NCBI GenBank assembly: GCA_027605045.1
Contig: JAQFWX010000059.1
Location: forward strand, 62,001 to 126,000
DNA: 64,000 nucleotides
Direction of reading: 5' to 3'
From: Phallus indusiatus
Lineage: Eukaryota > Basidiomycota > Agaricomycetes > Phallales > Phallaceae
Made by a program: the position numbers and the translations under genes. The notes under the pieces are model-generated. The model was not told the origin of the DNA. It did no database searches and was given only the letters and a program-made list of their open reading frames with translations. Positions 56,251 through 64,000 of this stretch are shown piece after piece. Numbering within the stretch: the stretch's first letter is position 1; each line of letters opens with the position of its first letter.

Positions 56251-57937
56251 GTGTCCCTTTTTTGTTCAAGATCATTTTCCACTGCACTTAGTACTGAGTT
56301 CAAAAAAAAATTCCATAAAAATTATATGTCTTTCATAATATTTTACGAGATCTCAAGTGTCACTAGCATGGATAAGCGCAGCAAGCTGCGCCCGTATTCA
56401 AGGCTTGATCCGAGAATTTATTTAATGAGAAATTTGTGAACTTAATAAGATTTATTTGGTATTCTGAAATAAAAATCATTTATTTGGTGATTCTTTGGTG
56501 GTGAATTTGTTGTATAAGTAAATGAACCAATAAAAATGTATTAGAGTCCCTGATCCGGGTGATTATTTTATGCCTTTTATCTATCACTTGGGATCTGTTT
56601 GTGAAACTCTGCGTAAGCATTAAGTTTGGGTATGTTCCCTTATAGTAAATAATCCCCCTGCTGTACAGCTTGTTGATTTAATTGATACTGTTTCTGTGAA
56701 GATGCTAAAGTGTGTGTAAACCCCTTTTTAAAGATCACATTTTATCCAGAACCTGCTGTGGTTGCATGGCAATGCACGCCACATTACCAAACAACTCTTG
56801 TATATATGTATTAATTAAACAACTGAACATTGTCAATTCTAAATGTCAAATGACAACTCAAATTCACCGAAGTACCTTTTTTAAAAATTCCCCAAGTGTT
56901 CTCAAGCATTTCTTAGTATGTTTCTGTTCAAATAACTTCTTCAAAAATAGATATCAATGGAATTGCAATGTGCATTATCTCTCAGCCAAACCAAAAATAA
57001 AAATCCCCACTGAAAAACTTTGACCTGTATGCTATACAAATCCCATTCACAATCCCATCCACTGCCCAAGTGACACTCAGAAATACTCTTATGAAGACTA
57101 TTATCATTCTATGATGTCAATTTTTTGAGGGCTTTTTTTATCATGAATTGAATGCTCATGGTTATCATACCTTTTCATTTGGAGTGATAATTATCCAGCT
57201 GAAGCTCTGTTAGTAATTTCTCTATATTCTACATGTGAGAATTAATAAAATACCAAGTGAATATTTATATTAACATTTTCCAGATAAAGGAGTCCACTGG
57301 AAATTATAATTTCTTAAATTTCTATCTTTCAGATTCTCTCTGCAGATCTATTTTATCAAAGAAAAAATTAGCAAGCCCCCTGGCTGCCCATCTATAGTCC
57401 ATACATAGCCTGTGGCTCCATGCATTTCCTGTCTGAAGCTCAACTGGAGCCTGTCAAAATTCTGTGCATTTCCTGTCTAAAGCATGTGCATTGCCTGTCT
57501 AAAGCCCGTGCATTTCTTGTTCAAAGCCCATGCATTTCCTGTCTAAAGCCCGTGCATTTATTTTATTTAATTGATAAATTAACGAAATATTATTTATTTA
57601 CTCTCCCAAGCCCTCACATGCAGTTGATTAATTTCAAGAGACTTTGTAGCTCTCTTTTTTGTTGTCTTTTTCTGCGACAGCCTGTGACACGTGACGGGCG
57701 CTTATCTTACACTCGACGCACTCTGATTGGCTATAGCTCGGCTGTGCCTCGCGCGCACCCACAAAAGCCCGTGCCCGTGCAAAGACAGCTTTGCCGAATT
57801 ACATAATATTAGCTAATCCGACACCCACACACACCCCACAATAAGACTTCATATATGTAACAAGGGTGGAATAGTGCGGCAAGCCGCGCACGTGCTTGAG
57901 GCTTTCTTAGAGCCCGTGAATTAAAAGATATTTGTAA
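56251..57937. other. AT-rich region with minisatellite, no gene seen
   Basis: Only short unsupported frames. A small perfect hairpin gcgcagcaagctgcgc lies near 56375, and a 22-bp tandem repeat at 57464-57559. The region is probably older transposon sequence. Confidence 0.55.
57464..57559 (+). repeat. 22-bp minisatellite, about 4.4 copies
   Basis: The unit gtgcatttcctgtctaaagc plus two bases repeats at 57464, 57486, 57508 and 57530, with a partial fifth at 57552. A separate diverged unit lies at 57419-57440. Confidence 0.88.
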
Positions 57938-58067
57938 TAAGGTTTTCAACAGGTTTTACCTGTGAGTATGACTGTGCACACAGCTAAACCATACCTGCTC
58001 CAGTTTTTGAAAAAAATTAAATTTACAGATTTGGGTACCCATGGGTAATACCTGTCATATCCAAAAC
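57938..58067 (+). mobile_element. Left part of a TIR element (gggta/acctg-rich MITE)
   Basis: Begins taaggttttcaacaggtttt, closely like the inverted right end of the element at 58124-58353. It is cut off at 58068 where an LTR starts, and its own right end was not found. Confidence 0.5.
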
Positions 58068-58561
58068 TGTCAGGGTATGTGACCATTGTCCCTCATTTTT
58101 ATTTATTCATCTTGATTTCATTTTAAGGGTCTCAACGGGTTTCGGGTATGACAGGTATTACCTGTGGGTATGGGTATGGCAGTGCATAAAACTAAACCAT
58201 ACCTGTCCCGGGTTTTGCCATTTTTGATTTTTGAGAAACGGGTTTGACCCAATACCCATGAAAAACCCGTACCTGTACCTGCGGGTTTTGGAAAAAATCA
58301 AATTCACAGGTTCGGGTACCTATACCCACGGGTAAAACCCATTGAGAACCTTATTTCATTTACTATTCCCATATCTCACATTTGTCCTCCATTCATTGTT
58401 TCTGTCTCTATTTCCATTTCTCTACTCATATGTGTTGCGCGCTCATACCCAGTGTGATGCCTGTGACATCACATTGCTTAGGTTCGGTTTGGGTGCCTGG
58501 CACTTAGTTGTGTTAGGGCTGTATGCCGCACTACTGTTTTTCATGTATATAGTCACTGTAC
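58068..58561 (+). mobile_element. Degenerate LTR of family L1, interrupted by a MITE and truncated
   Basis: The start TGTCAGGGTATGTGACC aligns with the L1 LTR at 59763. The body resumes at 58354 after the MITE and follows the L1 sequence (cgctcatacccagtgtgatg, gtgcctggcacttagt) to about 58561, where the last part is missing. Confidence 0.7.
58124..58353. mobile_element. ~230-bp MITE inside the degenerate LTR
   Basis: The ends taagggtctcaacgggttt and the inverted aacccattgagaacctta match each other imperfectly. The interior is built of gggta, acctg and cccgt motifs. The flanking bases suggest a short TA- or TTA-type target site, not certain. Confidence 0.6.
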
Positions 58562-59048
58562 TGTCGCAAAAATCGAAAATGGTTTATATTGATTTATAAT
58601 TAAATCAAAGTGCTAACTCCACATTTTATCAGTTAACAAAGCATTAATTTGGTATTGTATCAGTTAATAAAGAATTATAAACTGATGAAATGCTACTATT
58701 AATCAGAGTACATACATTGTTATATGCAGACGATCTTTGTCTGCCTAAGTACCTAGTATTATGTAATGTACATAGGTGCTGTCACACCTGTAAATACCGT
58801 GTAACAGTAAAGGTGCCGGCAGCCTTTCTTACCTGCACTTGCAAATATACAGCTTTACACTGTTAGTTGTGAGTCCGTAAGAATCAGGCTAATCGTAAAC
58901 TGTAATGAAACGTTATACCAGTAGCTCCAGTTCTGGATTTAATCCCAGTTTTTAAATTTGTAGTCTGAATTATGTATTTTCCTGTTATTTAAATTTACAG
59001 TTGAGTTTTCTTTTCATTCTATGTCACACTTTCATTCTTGTCCAGATT
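58562..59048. other. No gene or named repeat seen
   Basis: AT-rich sequence between two LTR remnants. A short passage with repeated gtatt / cctgt motifs lies around 58740-58860. Nothing else recognised. Confidence 0.5.
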
Positions 59049-59640
59049 GTCAGAATATGGCACCATATTCTTCTCATTCTTCCCATTTATTATTTATTAT
59101 CATCAGCACCATTTTATTCCTATCACATTTACACTTCTCATATTTTATCTGTCACTTACATTTGTCCCTGTCAGGGTACGTCTCAGGTTAACGGTCACTC
59201 TAGTATATTAGCGTAGTATAGTATAACCTACTTAGATGCCTACGCGCTCTACGTCGGTCATACGGTACCTGGTATACCGGTCCGTACTCATCCCTCGCGT
59301 ATTCTCCCGAACTCTCCCCGTTTCTCCGTTCGCTCCATTCTGCCCTATTTCCCTCTTTCTCTATGTCATCCGTATTGTCCTCGACTACCGCTCTTCCTAT
59401 TGGTAGATAATGCACCTGATAGCTATTGGTTAGAGATAGTGTAATCATGTATATATACAACTGTGCGCGCATGAGTAGTTCCTTGCGCTATTATAGACTG
59501 GGTTACTGGGTTATAGTAGCAGTCCGATCCTTAAGTCTAACCACTGAACAGTCGTGCCCTAACAGTCCCATCCTCCGTATTTTCCATTTCTCTTACTCAC
59601 ATCCACCATGTGCTTGTTCTCAATTTGATCCATGTTAGCA
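59049..59640 (+). mobile_element. Old L1-related LTR remnant, split by a younger solo LTR
   Basis: From 59049 the start tgtcagaatatggcacc and the following ttatttattatcatcagcac resemble the L1 LTR. The copy is interrupted at 59169 and seems to resume after 59569 (catcctccgtattttcc) before fading out near 59640. The right boundary is approximate. Confidence 0.5.
59169..59564 (+). mobile_element. Solo LTR (396 bp, second family) with 5-bp target duplication
   Basis: Begins TGTCAGGGTACGTC and ends GTGCCCTAACA. The flanks gtccc (59164-59168 and 59565-59569) are a perfect duplication. It shares the terminal bases with L1 but has a different centre, so it is a related family. Confidence 0.9.
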
Positions 59641-59762
59641 TATAATACTCATAGACTCAATACATAAACATTTCTTCAACTGAGTACTCTTGCTCTGACA
59701 TCACTTATAGTTCACTCACCTCTGCATTGTGTGACTGCTATTTCAATAGTTCTCAGGGATTC

Positions 59763-60107
59763 TGTCAGAGTACGCTACCACCGTCTCTCATTTTTCCTTA
59801 TTTATTATCATCAGTATATATTTATTTCTATTTTATTTATATTTCCCACACATTACTTCCACCTTCCATTTATTCCCTTCGTCTATATTTCACCTTCTTT
59901 ACTCGTGCGCGTTGCGTGCTCGTACCCGGCGTGATGCCCGTGACATCACATCGCTTAGGCTCAGCTTGGGCGCCTGGCACTTAGCTGTGTCAGGGCCGCA
60001 CGCCGCGTTGTTGTTTTATGTATATAGTAGCTGTACCTAGAGTGAGGGTCCCTAAGCTTGTTCTCTTAGGATCCCCTCCCTCTAGTCTGAGCTGAGTAGC
60101 CCTAACA
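59763..60107 (+). mobile_element. Solo LTR (family L1, 345 bp) with 5-bp target duplication
   Basis: Begins TGTCAGAGTACGC and ends GCCCTAACA, with the duplication gattc at 59758-59762 and 60108-60112. It aligns along its length with the copy inside the Copia element (4794-5192), but has only one copy of the block cttaggatcccctccctcta. Confidence 0.93.
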
Positions 60108-60627
60108 GATTCTCAGTCACTACTAAAGGATGGAAAAAAAGAAAAGTGTTTCTAAAGTCCAAATTTATCACCTGGCTTTACAAAGATAATTCAACTTTTC
60201 AACTTTATTTATTCTCAGTAATTTTATTTATTGTATTTAATTTATCTCATTACTCAAGATTAGTAGTATCAGTCAGTATCAGTCAGTCTCAGTAGTCTCT
60301 CAGGGTCTCAGGCTGTTCATATCACTCATTTTATGCCAGCGAAGAGTGCGAGTTTAGGAATGTATTTGAGTGAGAATGTTGTCTTGTGATTGGCTGCTGA
60401 GGCTGGTTCACCCACCACTGTCAGCACTTCACACACCGGAGGCTCGGCTTCGCCTCGCATTGGAGAACAGACCTCGCGCTGCTTACATAAATATATTAGG
60501 TAATTATTAGGTCAGCACTTCTACTTAGTCATCGTTGCCTTTTCATTAGTATTGATTGATTGAAATCTGGAGACAATTTTTTGTGAAAAAAAAAAAAATT
60601 TCTAAGATACCCAAAAAGGTGAAGTGT
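60108..60627. other. No gene seen
   Basis: Holds a short tandem stretch agtatcagtcagt near 60267-60300 and a GC-richer passage 60380-60490. It is probably old transposon sequence. Confidence 0.5.
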
Positions 60628-60970
60628 CCCAGAATCGAACTGGCGACCTCCGAAAAATAGCATAAGCGACAGCGGCAATTCAACCACTGAGCCATAAGGA
60701 ACTTGCAGTGCTTACTCAATCTTTCCCACCTAGTACTTTCAATCCCAAAAGGCCCATAAACTCAGAGAACCCGGTTTTTTTTAAATTGCTCAATTATGAT
60801 GACTTTTTGGTTTCAAAAAATCGAACTACATCTTAAGAGTATTTCCTACTAATACACCCCTATTTTATGATCAGCCGTTGAGCCATGAAAACTCGGTTTC
60901 TCGACCCTATTTTTTGCACATCCGACGCGCGACTTGTCGGAGTGCAAATGAGTCTGCAAACTGCTGTAAG
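60628..60970 (-). repeat. 343-bp repeat with two tRNA-like units (SINE-like), copy 2
   Basis: The inverted, almost identical partner of 55908-56250. Here the sequence just outside the repeat (gacacttcacc in repeat orientation) could pair with aagttcc, giving a partial acceptor stem for the tRNA-like unit. Confidence 0.65.
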
Positions 60971-61615
60971 CAAGTAGCTTAGGTGGAACGATGTCAAAAA
61001 TGTAAACTACTATAAAGGGTGGTTTTTTACGTTGATCTTCCACGATACTCGGACTGATGTCGGCACCTAAATCGGGTGCCGAAGCGTCTCAAGTGTCCCA
61101 CTACAAAATTCTAGTCTCCCGATATTAAATGCATATTGTCCAGTGGCGATACACATCGCGATCGCCCATCAGGCATACGACATCATACGCCCGCCGCCCG
61201 CCTGATTCAATGTAATGAGAGGGTCTTACACGCTATCGTTCCTGAACTTGATAATGTTGGCCGACGCTGAAAAATGTGGAGGAATGGTGCTAAGTCCAGG
61301 TGAAACTTGTTGAGGATATAAGTTCGAGGTTTTTTTTATGGTATACTATCTAGAGTCATTGGGTGCTATCCATGTATTAAATGTGAAAACCCCCAAAACT
61401 AACACTGAATTCGTCATTGAAGTTTTCGTCGGCTTCGGTCATCACAAAATATAGCGTGAACCTCCTCCTTATAATATATGTATGATATGTACGAGTAGTC
61501 ACCATACCAAAACATAAATAGTACAAAACAGCCCACAATTACTACACTTTCGAGCAACAATTTGATCAAATTACCCAACACACATTCTCTTGTTCTTTCC
61601 AGTCATTTCTCACGC
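60971..61615. other. No gene seen; 3' flank of the DUF6533 gene
   Basis: From about 61440 it matches the 3' flank of the degenerate paralog (53460-53640). Before that nothing is recognised. Confidence 0.6.
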
Positions 61616-63189
61616 TCATAGTGAATCAGTATCTTCGTCCCCGAATTCTTCCTCCATAAACATAGGCGTCCTTAGTTCCGCGATAATAGATTCATGTACA
61701 CGTTGAGATATGTTTTGAAATTGGATCATTGGTAATGTTGCGATGGCACTGGTCTCGATTGCTGCACGGTTGCATTGACGGAGATCCAGGACAAAATCTG
61801 AGACCATAATGGCAGCCATACTTGAACATGTGTGAAAGCCGAAATTAGTAGTGAGATATAAATTTCCCTTACCTGAGTATCCAGCTTTCTATGGAATGTG
61901 TCACCACTGGTTCGAATATCTGATGGAAAGAACAAATATTGAAGGGTGTAACTAATACTGGACTTACTTGATTAGAAACCAGAGAGACCACTGCTAAAAC
62001 GAAAGCTATGCTGGATCGACTAGATAAAATGCATGTAATAATAACCGAATACTCACATACATCTAATTATACCTGGATAATTTCTTGTTATTATGTATGG
62101 ATTTAAGTCGCCTTGTCAAACTCACTTTGTCTTAGAAGTACAGAAGTAATATCGTTTATACGTTGTAAACCTGTTTCGCGTTTCAACTTCCACGTAGCCC
62201 AAATATCGCCCGTGGAGATCCAGAATGCAATAATATCAGTGAAGATAAAAGAGACATTAGTGATCACAGATAGGAATTTCGGACCTATTTACTACCATGA
62301 CAAGACTAAAACTTGAGCCTTTTGCTTTTCTGACTTACCCAACGAGCTGGCAGAGGAGGTTGATAATTTTGTTTATGTAAGAATAAATTTTTGCTGTGAA
62401 TTTGATATGTATTCACTTACCCGGCTACTGTAGAATAATCTAAATAATTAAGAAAGTTAACTGCAACGTGCCTAACGTGGAAGAGTTGTAATTACCAATG
62501 ATCGAAGTAATCATGGGTACAATACACCCAACAATTAAAGCTCCCATCAACGGTCTACTCCTCGTGCCGACAGCATATACTCGAGCAATTAACAGTCCTA
62601 CATCAACTTTTGGTATAATACCTCATTTAACCAATGATAGGAATACCAACCTTGCAGACCAATCATGAAAAATATAAAGAAAAAAAGCGCGATTGCATAA
62701 GAAATGTAGCAAAATCTTCAATAAAAAATTAAATAACAATTGATTGGATTATTAGAAATCCCAAACCTTACCGCGTCATCTGTAAATGTGAGTTTGATAT
62801 CGAATAGTTACCAGGGAGATTCGACTTACTATTCTCAACACAACCATAAGAAAAATTCCTTCAAGAACCAATATACCATACTTCGTGGAAACGTAGAGGA
62901 AAACGGGAACACTAAATGACTTAGACCATATATACTCCATCTCTTGAGGAAACTTCAACGCAATAGAGTATAGAAGACCCGCTTATTAAGAGTTGTTTAT
63001 GGTGATTGTTTTCATAAGACATATAATTGTCTTACTAAAAGCACTGATAGTAAGGCAAGTAGCAAGGTATCTAATTTGGGTGAAAGTTGATAAGGGCAAA
63101 ATTTGTTCTGAAGCTACGTACGTGGAATGTACTTCCTGGATATCATGTATGTCAAAAGCCTCGCATAAAAACGTTTTCGATAGTCCCAT
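61616..63189 (-). CDS. DUF6533-type multi-spanning membrane protein, 12 exons with micro-exons
   Basis: Exons: 63189-63036, 62981-62830, 62779-62772, 62715-62651, 62597-62496, 62439-62421, 62346-62339, 62284-62126, 62072-62057, 62019-61968, 61919-61873, 61820-61616. Their lengths after the first match those of the gene at 30298-31910 except for the last. The micro-exons are 8, 19, 8 and 16 nt. The core is IRYLATCLTISAF-TGLLYSIALKFPQEMEYIW, followed by LLIARVYAVGTRSRPLMG and about six membrane segments. The last exon is SDFVLDLRQCNRAAIETS...RVHESIIAELRTP with an acidic end (EEEFGDEDTDSL). The start is the weak point: the site used in the 30-kb gene is ACG here, so I used the in-frame ATG at 63189 (MGLSKTFLCEAF). 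All later joins are in phase. Function unknown. Confidence 0.75.
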
Positions 63190-64000
63190 CTTTCGACAGG
63201 AATTATGGGGAGGTTTCAAGAAGTTTGGAATTATTTGGTATTGCTTCAGAGCGTCAGGTCCTCTCATTAAATACACAATTTGACGAACTTACCATTGACA
63301 CGATTGGACTCCGCAGTGGATGATCACAAAATACAATAACTATAAGAATATAAACATGATCACTTTTCACTTTGAATCAACAATAATATGTTCTAATCGA
63401 TTTAATCCTGTAAATTTGTTGTCCACACAATAAAATTGGGAAAGTATGATTTACTTGTTATTATTACAATTAGTGGTGCCACTGCAGCCGGTCCGGGAGT
63501 CGGTTTGTCACCATTATAGAGCCATGGCTAACGATGATTCCGAAAATCGACAGTCAACTAAAGCAACTTGTTATGAATGAAATTATAATGACAGGAATTC
63601 AAATATCTATTAAACCTCTCAATACCTGGTAGTCTGAAACAATGTGGGCCGATCCGGAGAAAGAGACCTGCCGAATCCTACTAGCAGTATCACCGGGAAG
63701 TTCATTGAGACGGAAAACCGAGGGGAAAATTTATGGTATGCGGTAAAAACTACTCTCGTACCCTTGAACCTCGGCGTCATAATAATTAACGCATTGGCTG
63801 CGAATCTATACGTGCATTTTCTTAAAAACACCGTCGAGACTCAAAGATCAAGCGTTAAAGCGCTAAGCTTTGACGTTTGGTATACAAAACCAAAATGGTT
63901 TACATCAGAATCGAGAGCAGTCGATAGAAACAATTCAATGCGTTATACACTTGACAATTAAGGCTGACGACATACGAGAGGTCGCGGGGAACTCATCAAC
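63190..64000. other. Right-edge region, no gene assigned
   Basis: To about 63450 it is the 5' flank shared with the DUF6533 pseudogene. A frame of 105 residues at 63644-63961 has one hydrophobic stretch (LGVIIINALAANLYVHF) but no family signal, and the window ends soon after. Confidence 0.5.

Noticed and set aside
63644..63961. Open frame of 105 residues at the right edge
   Set aside because: One hydrophobic stretch and no recognisable family; cannot be told from chance without the next sequence.
1..64000. CRISPR arrays, bacterial operons or phage-like modules
   Set aside because: No spaced direct repeats of that kind; genes have spliceosomal introns throughout, so the sequence is eukaryotic.

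Overview
The window looks like a basidiomycete, most likely a mushroom-forming Agaricomycete. The genes are cut by many short GT-AG introns of about 50-80 nt. They include fungal-type (FunK1) protein kinases, multi-spanning DUF6533-type membrane proteins and a basidiomycete-style bHLH factor, mixed with Copia elements, solo LTRs and TIR elements. No tRNA, rRNA or CRISPR array was recognised. Gene models were built by eye from both strands; their exon lengths sum to whole codons.

Layout. 0-6.4 kb: the tail of a FunK1 gene, then a Copia retrotransposon with 180-bp LTRs and a 5-bp target duplication, itself carrying two nested insertions. 6.4-10.4 kb: a gene for the TFIIF alpha subunit (Rap74/Tfg1), minus strand. 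15.4-20.1 kb: a mucin-like one-pass membrane protein and a bHLH factor. 20-25 kb: gene-poor, with a DUF6533 relic and a 699-bp long-TIR element. 25.3-28.5 kb: a membrane-anchored multi-FAS1 protein. 30.3-31.9 kb: a 12-exon DUF6533 gene with micro-exons. 34.2-38.8 kb: a large Ser/Pro-rich protein of unknown function. 40.4-52.9 kb: a FunK1 cluster (two intact genes, one damaged, one relic) around a second TFIIF alpha gene. 53.6-63.2 kb: two direct-repeat DUF6533 genes, one dead and one probably intact, separated by a nested transposon graveyard.

Large structure. About 6.84-10.40 kb and 43.06-47.33 kb are an inverted segmental duplication: a DUF6533 last-exon relic, a complete TFIIF alpha gene and its downstream spacer. 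A FunK1 tail lies beyond the spacer at both ends. The young Copia element sits in the left spacer and hides the colinearity.

Most interesting points. (1) The FunK1 proteins carry a PD...ExK...QxxxY pattern, as in RecB-like nucleases, ahead of the kinase domain, and a c-Myc-like nuclear localisation signal at the C-terminus. (2) In one FunK1 copy a 73-bp TIR element with a 9-bp target duplication has landed in an exon so that GT (from the duplication) and AG (at the element/duplication border) bound a 76-nt in-frame potential intron. (3) The DUF6533 paralogs share 8, 19, 8 and 16-nt micro-exons. (4) A 343-bp inverted pair contains two tRNA-like Pol III promoter units.
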